Origin: Alphaproteobacteria bacterium
Lineage (GTDB): Bacteria > Pseudomonadota > Alphaproteobacteria > GCA-2731375
Direction of reading: 5' to 3'
NCBI GenBank assembly: GCA_021776235.1
Contig: JAJFGG010000161.1
Coordinates: 62,001-126,000, forward strand
Length of the DNA: 64,000 nt
Notes under the pieces: model-generated
Database searches by the model: none
What the model was told of the DNA's origin: nothing
Seen by the model: the letters and a program-made list of their open reading frames with translations, nothing else
Shown here: one piece after another, positions 9,312 to 17,775 of the stretch
Position numbering within the stretch: the stretch's first letter is position 1
Layout: every line of letters starts with the position of its first letter
Made by a program: the position numbers and the translations under genes

Positions 9312-10157
9312 ATGGGGCAACCACATATCGAAATCAAACCGCTCTCCGGGGCGCTGGGGGCGGAAATCCATGGCCTTGATTTGGCCGCGGATTTGGATAA
9401 CAGCTCCATGGCAACGGTGCGCGAGGCATTCGTCGACCATGGTGTGGTGTTTTTCATGGACCAGGATTTGACGCCGGCACAGCATTTGGATTTCGCCCGC
9501 CGTTTTGGCCCCATCGACATCAACAAGTTTTTCGAAACTGTCGAGGGTTATCCGGAAGTCGCCCAGGTCCGCAAAGAGGCCGGCGATACCACGAATATCG
9601 GTGGCGGCTGGCATACCGATCATAGTTATGACGAGGTCCCGGCCCTGGGTTCCATGCTTTATGCCAAAGAGCTGCCCGCGAGAGGCGGCGATACGATGTT
9701 CGCCAGCATGTATGCAGCCTACGACGCGCTATCGCCGGGCATGAAGGACATGCTGGATGGCTTGCAGGCCGTGCACAGCGGCGCTCGAGCCTTTGGCCCG
9801 GATGCACAAAGTAACAAGGGGCGTGACGCGAAGTTCAATCTATCCGAGATCGCCTTGGCCGAGGTCGAACATCCCGTGGTTTGCACGCACCCGGATTCGG
9901 GCCGCAAGCACCTTTACGTCAACGGTGGTTTCACCATGCGTTTCGCCAATATGACCGAAGCGGAAAGCGCGCCATTGTTGCAGTATCTGTTGCAGCATGC
10001 GGCCAAACCGGAGTTCACCTGCCGCTTTCAATGGCGGCCGGGCGCCATGGCGTTCTGGGATAACAGCTGTACCCAGCATTTCGCCCTTAACGACTATCAC
10101 GGTCAGCGCCGCTTGATGCACCGGGTCACGATCCAGGGCCGGCGCCCGCACGCCTAA
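9312..10157 (+). CDS. TauD/TfdA-family Fe(II)/2-oxoglutarate dioxygenase
   Basis: A 281-residue dioxygenase. The iron ligands are visible as His/Asp of GWHTDHSYDE and the distal His of DNSCTQHFALNDYHG, followed by the 2-oxoglutarate-binding Arg region RLMHRVTIQG. The N-terminal GALGAEIHGLDLA is the family signature. The ORF in the track begins at a TTG; the ATG at 9312 has GGGGA seven bases upstream and matches the usual N-terminus, so I chose it. Substrate (sulfonate, carboxylate, or other) cannot be read. It lies inside the thiolase-FadJ operon, 41 bases after fadJ, suggesting an acid side-chain hydroxylation step. Confidence 0.92.
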   Translation: MGQPHIEIKPLSGALGAEIHGLDLAADLDNSSMATVREAFVDHGVVFFMDQDLTPAQHLDFARRFGPIDINKFFETVEGYPEVAQVRKEAGDTTNIGGGWHTDHSYDEVPALGSMLYAKELPARGGDTMFASMYAAYDALSPGMKDMLDGLQAVHSGARAFGPDAQSNKGRDAKFNLSEIALAEVEHPVVCTHPDSGRKHLYVNGGFTMRFANMTEAESAPLLQYLLQHAAKPEFTCRFQWRPGAMAFWDNSCTQHFALNDYHGQRRLMHRVTIQGRRPHA

Positions 10158-10179
10158 TTATTGCCAGGAAGGAAGCGCC

Positions 10180-11013
10180 ATGTCGTTTCAGGAAGTGATC
10201 TATCAGGTCGAAGAAGATGGTGTCGCCGTGGTGACCTTGAACCGGCCCGAGCGCTTGAATGCCATGACCCTGACCATGGCCGGCGAAATTCGTGCGGCCA
10301 TGCAGCAGGCCAGCGATGATGCCGCGGTGCGGGTCATCGTATTGACCGGCGCCGGACGCGGATTTTGCGCCGGCGCCGATGCGGCTCGTCTGCAGAGCCG
10401 GGCCAGCGGCGATGCGGCGGTCGAGGAAGAAACCCTGCCCTTTACCGGCGCCATCGAAAACGGCCTTGATCTGCCGGATGCCTTTGCCGCCAAGTACGCC
10501 TGGATATCGTCGGTGCCGAAACCCGTGATCGCCGCCGTCAACGGCCCGGCGGTGGGCGTCGGCATGGTCCTGCCCATGTTCGCCGATATCCGCTTCGCCG
10601 CCGATACCGCGCGTTTTGGCACTGCCTTTGCGCAACGGGGCCTGGTGCCGGAATACGGCCTGGCCTGGTTGCTGCCGCGCCTGATCGCCCCGTCAAAGGC
10701 CTTTGATCTGCTCTATAGCGCCCGCTTGGTGGATGCCGCGGAGGCCTTGGATATGGGCCTGGTGGACCGGGTTTACCCAACCAACGAGTTGCGCGCCGCG
10801 GTGATGGATTATGCCCGCCAAATGGCCAAGGGCGTTTCTCCGCGCTCTACCCGCGTCGTCAAGGAACTGGTCTACCAGGGCCTGGATCAGGGCTTTGACA
10901 AAGCCATGGCCCGGTCCCTGGACGAAATGTCCGAAGCCGCGCAATCGGACGATTTCCGCGAGGGTATCGCCGCCTGGCGCGATAAACGGGCGCCCGACTT
11001 CACCGGTAAGTAG
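10180..11013 (+). CDS. Enoyl-CoA hydratase/isomerase family protein
   Basis: A 277-residue single-domain crotonase. GRGFCAGADA gives the first oxyanion-hole segment and AVNGPAVGVGMVLPMFADIRFAA the second. The first hydratase Glu position is occupied by a non-acidic residue (GVGMVLP), whereas the second acidic residue is kept in GLVPEYGLAWLLPRLI. Loss of one Glu is common in isomerases and other crotonases, so hydratase activity should not be assumed. Last gene of the plus-strand operon, 22 bases after the dioxygenase, with AGGAAGG before the ATG. Confidence 0.9.
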   Translation: MSFQEVIYQVEEDGVAVVTLNRPERLNAMTLTMAGEIRAAMQQASDDAAVRVIVLTGAGRGFCAGADAARLQSRASGDAAVEEETLPFTGAIENGLDLPDAFAAKYAWISSVPKPVIAAVNGPAVGVGMVLPMFADIRFAADTARFGTAFAQRGLVPEYGLAWLLPRLIAPSKAFDLLYSARLVDAAEALDMGLVDRVYPTNELRAAVMDYARQMAKGVSPRSTRVVKELVYQGLDQGFDKAMARSLDEMSEAAQSDDFREGIAAWRDKRAPDFTGK

Positions 11014-11187
11014 GCAGGAAATTTCCGGCTCAACTGCAAAGGCATTAGACCGGCTTAGAGTTCATCGAAGGGCGCCCCCCTCCCAAAGTCTAGTCATTGC
11101 CGAACACTGTCCCTCACAAAATTGACCTGTAGAACGATAGAGCGGTACGATTGACGTCATTCGTCATTTCAGCTATACTGATAGCAG

Positions 11188-11580
11188 ATGATTGGCAGTT
11201 ACCGAGACAGAAAAACTGCGAGCTTCGCCCGTGGCGAATTCGTCAGGGCGTTTCACGGTTTCGCGGACCAGGCAGGGCAACGATTGGCGATTTTACATGC
11301 CGCGACATCGCTCAATGACCTGCGATAAATAAATAGCAATCGCCTGGAAGCGCTCAGAGGTGACCGTCAGGACCAATACAGCATTCGCATCAACAACCAG
11401 TGGCGGATTTGTTTTGAATGGCCCGGTGGCCATCCTGGCCCGATCAACGTGGAGATAACCGATTACCACAAAGGAAAGGAAAAAGGCCATGTTGCGACAT
11501 GCAACCCATCCAGGCGAGGTCCTGAAGGAAGAACTAGACGTACTGGGCATCACAGCGGCCGAACTGGCGCGTCAGATTGA
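11188..11580 (+). pseudogene. higB: higB-type RelE-superfamily toxin, interrupted by an in-frame stop
   Basis: Not in the ORF track. Reading from ATG 11188 gives MIGSYRDRKTASFARGE...LNDLR, then TAA at 11326-11328, and in the same frame [34 protein letters not shown] and [10 protein letters not shown]. Joined, this is a full-length HigB toxin of about 92 residues; family members have LR(V)PPSNRLEAL exactly where the stop falls. So one codon (TAA) splits an otherwise collinear gene. The frame also lacks a stop after DYHKGK and runs 92 bases into higA, ending at 11580. Either the toxin is dead, or the base is a sequence error. The antitoxin gene follows intact. HigB toxins are ribosome-dependent mRNA endonucleases. 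Confidence 0.75.
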
Positions 11581-11818
11581 AGTACCGCCGAACAGGCTAA
11601 GCCAGATCATCAACGGCAAACGTGCCGTCACGGGTGATACCGCCCTCAGGCTTGGCCATTGGTTCAAGACCGATCCGCAATTCTGGATGAACCTGCAGGC
11701 GCAATTTGAGCTGGTTGCCGCCCGCGACGCCGCAGGGGAAAATATTCAGGCATTGCCAACGCGCGCCGCCCATGCGCCAAAGGCCGAACAAGCACCGTTG
11801 CTATTAGATGGTGGTTGA
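11489..11818 (+). CDS. higA: HigA-family XRE antitoxin
   Basis: A 109-residue helix-turn-helix protein opening with [21 protein letters not shown], followed by [30 protein letters not shown], the hallmark of HigA/VapA-type antidotes. It binds its own operon promoter and normally neutralises HigB. It starts 20 bases after the homologous part of the toxin frame ends, with AAAGGAAAGGAAAAAGGCC as ribosome binding site. The C-terminal tail after residue 90 is Ala/Pro-rich and probably disordered. With a broken toxin upstream it may persist as a solitary regulator. Confidence 0.9.
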   Translation: MLRHATHPGEVLKEELDVLGITAAELARQIEVPPNRLSQIINGKRAVTGDTALRLGHWFKTDPQFWMNLQAQFELVAARDAAGENIQALPTRAAHAPKAEQAPLLLDGG

Positions 11819-11936
11819 TAGGATTGGGAATGTGTCTGTCACTCTTGCGCGCGAGGGCGCGCCGCTCAGCGGGGATGGCGCATCAGCGCCGAGTCGCCGT
11901 CGCGGCCTGGATTACATTGCTGGTAATTGCAACTGA

Positions 11937-12434
11937 TCAAAAAATTCCGGCCGTCAGGCCCGCCGCCATGGCGGCGCCGAGGTCATGACATTGCTCTGCG
12001 AAATCTTCCTGCCAGTCGCCGCGCAGGAGCAACGGCGCCTGTACGGCCCGCCAGCGTAGCCCGGTGGTGATGGTCTCCACGCCGCGCCGGGTGCCGGTAC
12101 CATCGTGACCGGCCCGTATGTACAGACAATAGGGCCGTCCCTGGGTTTCTTCCAGGCAGGGGTAATAGCTGCGGTCGAAAAAATCCTTCAGGGCGCCGCT
12201 CATATAGCCAAGGTTTTCGGTGGTGCCGAGGATGATGCCGCTGGCCGCGAGGACGTCTTCGGGTCCCGCCTCGAAGGGGTTGCGCGCCACGACCTCGATG
12301 TCCTGGCTGCCGTCCGTTCGGGCCCCGGCGACCGCGGCATCGAACAGCCGTCTGGTGTTCGGCGACGGCGCGTGCGCGACGATGAGAAGCCTTGGTTTTG
12401 TCACGAGATATTCGTCATGAATTTGCCGCTCCAT
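11937..12434 (-). CDS. Flavodoxin-family / NAD(P)H-dependent FMN reductase-like protein
   Basis: About 165 residues with a flavodoxin fold: RLLIVAHAPSPNTRRLFDAAVAGA forms the first strand and phosphate loop, and GTTENLGYMSGALKDFFDRSYY is the typical FMN-isoalloxazine loop of NADPH-dependent FMN reductases. The track start is a TTG; the ATG at 12434 or a GTG at 12404 (VTKPRLL) are more likely, and neither has a strong ribosome binding site. It follows the HNH nuclease gene by about 30 bases on the same strand. Specific electron partner unknown. Confidence 0.8.
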   Translation of the reverse strand: MERQIHDEYLVTKPRLLIVAHAPSPNTRRLFDAAVAGARTDGSQDIEVVARNPFEAGPEDVLAASGIILGTTENLGYMSGALKDFFDRSYYPCLEETQGRPYCLYIRAGHDGTGTRRGVETITTGLRWRAVQAPLLLRGDWQEDFAEQCHDLGAAMAAGLTAGIF

Positions 12435-12464
12435 TGGCGGCGTCAAAGGCCATGCCAGTCCCTA

Positions 12465-13016
12465 TCAGGCCTCCAGCTCCGTATCCCAATAGAGGAAATC
12501 GCTCCATGATTCATGTAGATAATTGGGCGGAAAGGCCCGGCCCTTATCATGTAATTGACGCACTGTCGGACGGTGTGGCGCAATTCGCGGCTGCATGCCG
12601 CAGGCTTTTGGCATCCGACCGCCTTTGCGCAGGTTACAGGGCGCGCAGGCCGCGACGACATTTTCCCAGGTCGTGCGCCCGCCCCGGCTGCGCGGGACCA
12701 CATGATCAAAGGTCAAATCATGGCCGGCGCCACAATACTGGCATATGAACCGATCACGCAAAAACAGGTTGAAGCGGGTGAAGGCCGGGTATTTCGCGGG
12801 TTGGATGTAGCGCTTCAAGGCGACCACGGAGGGCAATTCCATGGCAAAGCCCGGCGATCGGATCACCCGGTCATAGGCTGATAGCACTTGCACCCGATCC
12901 AAAAACACCGCCTTTACCACATCCTGCCAGGACCACAAGGACAAGGGATAGTAGCTCAACGGCTGATAGTCAGCGTTGAGAACCAGGGCGGGGCAACGTT
13001 CGAGTGAGACCTCCAT
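12465..13016 (-). CDS. HNH endonuclease family protein
   Basis: About 183 residues. The C-terminal half has a zinc-supported HNH domain: CQYCGAGHDLTFDHVVPRSRGG and ENVVAACAPCNLRKGGR, giving paired CxxC ligands, the DHVVP first His and the Asn. The N-terminal part (VLNADYQPLSYYPLSLWSWQDVVKAVFLDRV) matches the widespread chromosomal HNH proteins of Alphaproteobacteria and Cyanobacteria, which are not restriction enzymes or phage proteins as far as known. The track start is a GTG at 13022; I prefer the ATG at 13016. A dyad sits 37 bases upstream. Confidence 0.88.
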   Translation of the reverse strand: MEVSLERCPALVLNADYQPLSYYPLSLWSWQDVVKAVFLDRVQVLSAYDRVIRSPGFAMELPSVVALKRYIQPAKYPAFTRFNLFLRDRFICQYCGAGHDLTFDHVVPRSRGGRTTWENVVAACAPCNLRKGGRMPKACGMQPRIAPHRPTVRQLHDKGRAFPPNYLHESWSDFLYWDTELEA

Positions 13017-13052
13017 AACCACCGTACCATAACCAAGCCGATCTTAACGATT

Positions 13053-13074
13053 CGTCAATTTTGGCAATTTGACG
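13053..13074. promoter_or_regulatory. Dyad upstream of the HNH nuclease gene
   Basis: CGTCAA and TTGACG face each other across a 10-base AT-rich spacer (the match extends to 8 of 9 bases per arm). On the minus strand TTGACG would also serve as a -35 element for the HNH gene, though no good -10 follows at the right distance. Possible operator or chance. Confidence 0.25.
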
Positions 13075-13132
13075 CCGCTTTTGCCAGCGTAAATTAAGAA
13101 AGGCCTGGTTCCGCGCTATTTCATTGATCATT

Positions 13133-13756
13133 TCAGCCTGCGGTCTCTCGCTGGTTTATATGACGGTAGTGCAGCCATAGCACGCGGGCGGCATAGGTGC
13201 GGTAGGGACGCCAGGGCTCGGCCAGGTCGGGCATTTCCTTGATTGTCGGCCGTTCCGGTAAGTCCAACAGGTCGCGGGCGCCTTCCATCAGGGCAATGTC
13301 CGCGGCGGGCCAGATGTCGGGCCGTTGCATGACCGCCAGCAAATAGATTTCGGCCGTCCAACGGCCAATACCCTTGATTTTGACCAGATCCTCGATCACC
13401 GCCTCGTCCGGCATGCTGCGCAGCCGGCGGAAATTCAATTGCCCCGACGCCACCGCTTCGGCCAGGCTGCGGGCATAGGCCGCCTTTTGCCGGGACAGGC
13501 CAAAGGCGCGCAAGGCGGCATCATCCCGGGCCAGGACCGCCTTTGGATTGACGGTACCCAGGCCCCGGCGCAACCGGCCCCAGATGGCATTGGCCGAGGC
13601 GATTGAAACCTGTTGTTGGACAATGATTTTCAGTACCGTCTCGAACCCGCCGGGCCGTTTGCGCGATGGTGGTTCACCGTGCCGGCGCAGGACTTTGGCA
13701 AAGCGCGGTTCCAGCATCCCGACCTGATGAAAGCCGTCTTCCATGTTTTCAGTCAT
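13133..13756 (-). CDS. DNA-3-methyladenine glycosylase II-like (AlkA/HhH-GPD family)
   Basis: A 207-residue base-excision repair glycosylase. It has the helix-hairpin-helix LVKIKGIGRWTAEIYLLAVM and the following Pro/Asp catalytic loop WPAADIALMEG with the conserved Asp, plus VQQQVSIASANAIWGRL in the N-terminal helical region. It lacks the AlkA N-terminal TBP-like domain, like the short Mag/YfjP-type enzymes. Its start codon overlaps the stop of the upstream hydroxyacyl-CoA dehydrogenase by 8 bases, so translation is probably coupled although the functions seem unrelated. Confidence 0.9.
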   Translation of the reverse strand: MTENMEDGFHQVGMLEPRFAKVLRRHGEPPSRKRPGGFETVLKIIVQQQVSIASANAIWGRLRRGLGTVNPKAVLARDDAALRAFGLSRQKAAYARSLAEAVASGQLNFRRLRSMPDEAVIEDLVKIKGIGRWTAEIYLLAVMQRPDIWPAADIALMEGARDLLDLPERPTIKEMPDLAEPWRPYRTYAARVLWLHYRHINQRETAG

Positions 13757-14645
13757 CGGCGGCGGCGGGTGGTGCAGGGGGCCGGTTGTTATCCAGCAGG
13801 GTCAGGACTTCGGTCAACAAGGCGCCGGTTTGCCGCCGGTAGGCCGGCACATCCATGCCCCGCCAGTCATAGAACCCGATACCCGTCTTGGTGCCCAAAT
13901 GGTTGGCGGCAAATTTCCGCTGCACCAAGGCGCTGGGTTCTTTGCTGAGATGCAGGGTTGGGATCAGTTCCCGCTGGGCCAGGGCGTGGGTATCCAGGCC
14001 GGATAGATCCTTTTGCTCGATCATTCCGGTCACGCTCATGCGCGGTCCCAGCAACTGCTTGGCCGCGAGATCGATGTCCTCGGCGCTGCAAATGCCCCGT
14101 TCGATCAAATCGTAGGCCTCGTGATAGAGGGCCTGTTGCAGACGGTTGATCAACAGTCCATCGACAGGCTCGGACAGGGTTATGGGTTGCTTGCCCACCT
14201 GACGCAATAGGACGACGGCCCGTTCGATGGTGGCGCTGTCGCTTTGGGCAACGGCGGCGACCTCGACAATGGGCGTGACGTCGGCGGGTTGGAAGTAATG
14301 CATGCCGCAGAATTTCTCCGGATAGCGCAAGGCATCGGCCAGTTTCTGCAAGGGCAGGGACGAGGTGTTGGACGCGATTATGGTGGCGCCTTGGTAAGCC
14401 GCCTCGATCTGGGCATTGAGCGTCAACTTCAGATCGATTATCTCGGGAATGGTTTCAACGATCAATTCCGGCGCCGCCGCGGGCAGGGCGCCGAAAACCT
14501 CGATTGCTGGATCGACGCCGCTGACCGCGTCCGGATTGCGGCTCAAGATTCCTGTCTTCAGACCCGCCCTGGCAAAGGAGTGCGCGATGCCCTTGCCCAT
14601 GACGCCTGACCCTGCAACAAGCACCATGATCGTGCTATCTGCCAT
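13749..14645 (-). CDS. 3-hydroxyacyl-CoA dehydrogenase (single-function, NAD-dependent)
   Basis: A 298-residue enzyme with the N-terminal Rossmann motif VLVAGSGVMGKGIAHSFARAGL and the catalytic His in FCGMHYFQPADVTPIVEV, then the C-terminal dimerisation domain (GLLINRLQQALYHEAYDLIERGI; GTKTGIGFYDW). It resembles FadB2/Hbd and lambda-crystallin-like dehydrogenases. It oxidises a 3-hydroxyacyl-CoA or a related hydroxy acid. Divergent from gluQ with a 54-base gap, and overlapping the glycosylase gene downstream. Confidence 0.9.
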   Translation of the reverse strand: MADSTIMVLVAGSGVMGKGIAHSFARAGLKTGILSRNPDAVSGVDPAIEVFGALPAAAPELIVETIPEIIDLKLTLNAQIEAAYQGATIIASNTSSLPLQKLADALRYPEKFCGMHYFQPADVTPIVEVAAVAQSDSATIERAVVLLRQVGKQPITLSEPVDGLLINRLQQALYHEAYDLIERGICSAEDIDLAAKQLLGPRMSVTGMIEQKDLSGLDTHALAQRELIPTLHLSKEPSALVQRKFAANHLGTKTGIGFYDWRGMDVPAYRRQTGALLTEVLTLLDNNRPPAPPAAADD

Positions 14646-14699
14646 GCTATCCTCCTATGACCAGTTCATTGCACCCCTGATAGCCCAATAGGCCTACCT

Positions 14700-15551
14700 T
14701 TGTCACCGACCGCCGTTGTCAGATTTGCCCCCAGTCCCACAGGTCTGCTGCACCTGGGCAATGCCTATTCCGCCTTGTACAGCTTCGAGGCGGCCCGCCA
14801 TCTGGACGGGCGGTTCCTGTTACGGATCGAGGATATTGATGGGACGCGCTGCCGCCCCGAGCATGAAGCCGCCATGTTGGTGGATCTGGCCTGGTTGGGG
14901 CTGGTCTGGGAACAGCCGGTGCGCCGGCAATCAGAACACATGGCCGATTATGCCGTCGCACTGGAAAGCTTGACGGCGGCGGGTCTGACCTATCCCTGTT
15001 TTTGCACCCGCAAGCAGATCGCCCGGGAGATCGCCGCCGCGCCTTCGGCCCCCCATGGCCCGGATGGCGCACTTTATCCTGGCACCTGCCGCGGCCTGCC
15101 AGAGGGCGAACGGCAGGACAAAATCGCCGGCGGCGTGGCCTATGCCGTCCGTCTGGACAGTGGCCGCGCCGCCGCGCAGGCCGGCCCGGGGCTGCTGTGG
15201 CACGACCGGCGGCGGGGCGTGCAGGCTTTGCAAGCCGGCCTGCATGGCGATGTGGTTTTGGCCCGCAAGGACACGCCCACGTCCTATCATCTGGCGGTTA
15301 CCGTGGACGATGCCCTGCAGGGCATTACCCTTGTGACCCGCGGCGCCGATCTGTTCGCCGCCTCGCATGTGCATCGCCTGTTGCAGGCGTTATTGAAATT
15401 GCCGACCCCGGAATACGATCATCATCCGTTGCTGCGTGATGATGCCGGCGTCCGCTTGGCCAAGCGTGACGGCGCCGTCAGTTTGGCGCAATGGCGCCAC
15501 GATGGCCATGACCCGGCGCAGCTTCGCCACGTCTTGGGATTTGCCTGGTAA
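14700..15551 (+). CDS. gluQ: Glutamyl-Q tRNA(Asp) synthetase
   Basis: A truncated glutamyl-tRNA synthetase paralogue that attaches glutamate to queuosine-34 of tRNA(Asp). The class I HIGH-like motif is APSPTGLLHLGNAYSALYSF, the KMSKS-like motif is RLAKRDGAVS, and the catalytic domain carries the zinc site CFCTRKQI with a later Y...C pair (LYPGTCRGL). It ends without an anticodon-binding domain, at 283 residues, as expected for GluQ-RS. The start is a TTG at 14700; no ATG or GTG lies in frame before the essential N-terminal motif and the ribosome binding site is weak. Confidence 0.92.
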   Translation: MSPTAVVRFAPSPTGLLHLGNAYSALYSFEAARHLDGRFLLRIEDIDGTRCRPEHEAAMLVDLAWLGLVWEQPVRRQSEHMADYAVALESLTAAGLTYPCFCTRKQIAREIAAAPSAPHGPDGALYPGTCRGLPEGERQDKIAGGVAYAVRLDSGRAAAQAGPGLLWHDRRRGVQALQAGLHGDVVLARKDTPTSYHLAVTVDDALQGITLVTRGADLFAASHVHRLLQALLKLPTPEYDHHPLLRDDAGVRLAKRDGAVSLAQWRHDGHDPAQLRHVLGFAW

Positions 15552-15553
15552 GC

Positions 15554-15657
15554 AGCGCGGATCGGGCCTTTACCCTCTGGACCGCAGCCGTTTGCGCCGA
15601 AGGAGGAGTTGACAGGGACGGCCACTCTCACATGAGGCAGGGGCACCGATCCGCGCT
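15554..15657. repeat. Perfect 12-bp inverted repeat enclosing 80 bases
   Basis: AGCGCGGATCGG (15554-15565) and CCGATCCGCGCT (15646-15657) are exact reverse complements, two bases after the gluQ stop codon. The enclosed segment contains smaller complementary bits (CGCA/TGCG; CTCA/TGAG). It could fold as the 3' end of the gluQ transcript, as a separate structured RNA, or mark a tiny mobile element. No T-run follows, so it is not a standard terminator. Confidence 0.5.
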
Positions 15658-15926
15658 TGTGCCAAAGCTAGCATCCGCAGTTGCACCGAGAAAATGATCG
15701 CCATCACACTTGAGTAGCATCCTATTCGGCCGCGCAAATGGTGCCTGATCGCAACAACGACCGGTAAAATCATGCTGGCCAGTCGAAATCCACCGCTCCT
15801 GCCCGCCGGGACGGGGCCTCGACATCCGGGCTCTGAGCCGCTAATCACCATTGGTTTCCTGGGCCCATCCGCGGGTCGGCCCTTAACGTCTGACGATGCC
15901 AAATGTGGCTTTGAACGAGGATAATC
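15658..15926. other. Non-coding stretch between gluQ and mcd
   Basis: The remainder of the 375-base gap holds no ORF I can support. The 110-residue minus-strand ORF across it has no recognisable motif and atypical composition. The last bases before mcd contain AACGAGGATAATC, a plausible ribosome binding site, so the mcd promoter must lie here. Confidence 0.5.
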
Positions 15927-17612
15927 ATGCAGGCTGCCGAGCTTCGGGATGAGAGTATTACCGCTGATGAGTTATTGTCCCTGTGCGGCGCGGCGCTGGC
16001 GGCGGCCGACGGGCTGTTGGCCCGGGCCCGGCAAAGCGTACGGGCGCTCGTCGATAAGGATGGCGCCATTGATGGCTCCCGGATTGAAGCACAGCAATTC
16101 GCGGTGCACGGTCTGGCCTGGCTGGCAACCTATGGCGAGGCCCTGCGGCAAAGCCTGGCCTGGGCTGAAAATCTGTCGGCGGCCGGCCGCTTTGGCGCCA
16201 TGGAGCAATTACTGCTGCAACTGGGGTTTGGCGGTTATCTGACGGAAATGGCCAATGGCATCGCCATGAGCCAGATCGAGGTCGTGCGCCCGTCCGATCT
16301 GGGCCTCGACGGCGATGATCTGGCGGCATTTCGCGGCGCGGCGGTGGAACGTCTGATGCGCCTGGGCAATACCCAGGACAGCCGTGATCGCCTGGCCGGA
16401 ATGCTGGTTGAAGCTGCCGGTGGCGGCGAATTCGGCGAACTGGGCCTGGATGAAACACTGACCCTGGTGCGCGATCAGTTCCGCCGCTTCACCGAGGACA
16501 ATGTCACGCCCGATGCCCATGGCTGGCACCTGCGGGACGAATTGATCCCCCTGGACGTGGTCCAGGGGATGAGCGATCTGGGTGTTTTCGGCCTGACCAT
16601 TCCAGAGAATTACGGCGGCCATGGCATGGGCAAGACCGCCATGTGCGTCGTCTCGGAAGAGCTTTGCCGGGGTTATATCGGTGTCGGCTCGCTTGGCACC
16701 CGCTCGGAAATCGCCGCCGAATTGATCCTGCATGGCGGCACCGAGGAACAGCGCCAGGAATGGTTGCCAAAGATCGCCTCCGGTGAAATTCTGCCCACGG
16801 CGGTGTTCACGGAACCCAACGTGGGCTCGGACCTGGGCAGTGTCGGTACCCGGGCCATACGTGATGGTGATGTTTACCGGGTACAGGGCAACAAGACCTG
16901 GATCACCCATGCCGCCCGCGCCGATATGATGACCCTTTTGGCGCGGACGGATTCCGAGCAAGCCGGCTATCGCGGTCTGTCCATGTTCCTGGCGTCCAAG
17001 CCACGCGGCGAAGGCGATGATCCTTTCCCTGCCAAAGGCATGTCGGGCGGCGAGATCCAGGTGCTGGGCTATCGCGGCATGAAGGAATACGAGATCGCTT
17101 TCGACGGCTTCGAAATAGCAGCGGAAAATCTGCTGGGTGGCGAGGAAGGCCGCGGCTTCAAACAATTGATGGCGACGTTCGAATCCGCCCGCATCCAGAC
17201 CGCAGCCAGAGCCGTGGGCGTGGCCCAGAACGCTTTCGAATTGGGCCTGAACTATGGCATCGAGCGTCAGCAGTTCGGCGGTCCCATCGTGCGCTTTCCC
17301 AGGGTGGCGGGAAAGTTGGCCTGGATGGCTGTGGAGATCATGCTGTCGCGGCAATTGACCTACTTCGCCGCCCGGCAAAAGGATCAGGGCCGGCGTTGCG
17401 ACCTGGAAGCCGGCATGGCCAAATTACTGGCCGCCCGCGTGGCCTGGTCATCGGCTGACAATGCGGTGCAGATCCACGGCGGCAACGGTTTTTCCTTGGA
17501 GTTCCCTATCAGCCGCGTCCTCTGCGATGCCCGTATCCTGAACATTTTTGAAGGGGCCGGAGAGATCCAGGCCCAGGTTATCGCCCGGCGGTTGCTGGAA
17601 AGCCATAACTAG
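15927..17612 (+). CDS. mcd: (2S)-methylsuccinyl-CoA dehydrogenase, ethylmalonyl-CoA pathway
   Basis: A 561-residue acyl-CoA dehydrogenase with the long N-terminal helical extension seen in Mcd enzymes (SVRALVDKDGAIDGSRIEAQ, then HGLAWLATYGEALRQ). The canonical dehydrogenase core follows from about residue 165, with VFTEPNVGSDLGSVGTRA, GNKTWITHAARADMMTLLART, and the catalytic Glu in LNIFEGAGEIQAQVIARRLL. Mcd oxidises (2S)-methylsuccinyl-CoA to mesaconyl-CoA during acetyl-CoA assimilation without a glyoxylate shunt. The other pathway genes (ccr, ecm, mcl1) are not in this window. A GGCGGCCGGCCGCC palindrome touches the stop codon. Confidence 0.87.
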   Translation: MQAAELRDESITADELLSLCGAALAAADGLLARARQSVRALVDKDGAIDGSRIEAQQFAVHGLAWLATYGEALRQSLAWAENLSAAGRFGAMEQLLLQLGFGGYLTEMANGIAMSQIEVVRPSDLGLDGDDLAAFRGAAVERLMRLGNTQDSRDRLAGMLVEAAGGGEFGELGLDETLTLVRDQFRRFTEDNVTPDAHGWHLRDELIPLDVVQGMSDLGVFGLTIPENYGGHGMGKTAMCVVSEELCRGYIGVGSLGTRSEIAAELILHGGTEEQRQEWLPKIASGEILPTAVFTEPNVGSDLGSVGTRAIRDGDVYRVQGNKTWITHAARADMMTLLARTDSEQAGYRGLSMFLASKPRGEGDDPFPAKGMSGGEIQVLGYRGMKEYEIAFDGFEIAAENLLGGEEGRGFKQLMATFESARIQTAARAVGVAQNAFELGLNYGIERQQFGGPIVRFPRVAGKLAWMAVEIMLSRQLTYFAARQKDQGRRCDLEAGMAKLLAARVAWSSADNAVQIHGGNGFSLEFPISRVLCDARILNIFEGAGEIQAQVIARRLLESHN

Positions 17613-17775
17613 GCGGCCGGCCGCCAACGAACTTCTGATAGCCGGAGATCCGGCCGGTGAAATCTATGGCAATGCCGGCGTCTCTTGCTATGCTCGCCTG
17701 AAAGCTGTGAATTTCCGGGTCATGCCGGCTAGGCCTTGGCGCCTGCCAATGGTCCGGCAAGGGAGGCAGGGGTGA

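Noticed and set aside
7111-9324. 737-residue minus-strand ORF opposite the FadJ-type gene
   Set aside because: It mirrors the high-GC third-position bias of the real gene, has no motifs, and overlaps a gene with complete catalytic motifs.
15554-15657. Known small RNAs (SRP RNA, 6S, SAM/TPP/cobalamin riboswitches) for the structured region after gluQ
   Set aside because: None of their conserved cores is present in the sequence.
16209-17378. 389-residue minus-strand ORF over mcd
   Set aside because: A shadow of mcd; no family resemblance.
17612-17625. GGCGGCCGGCCGCC palindrome as a terminator of mcd
   Set aside because: It has no loop and no T-run; it is better read as a GC-rich palindrome of unknown role.
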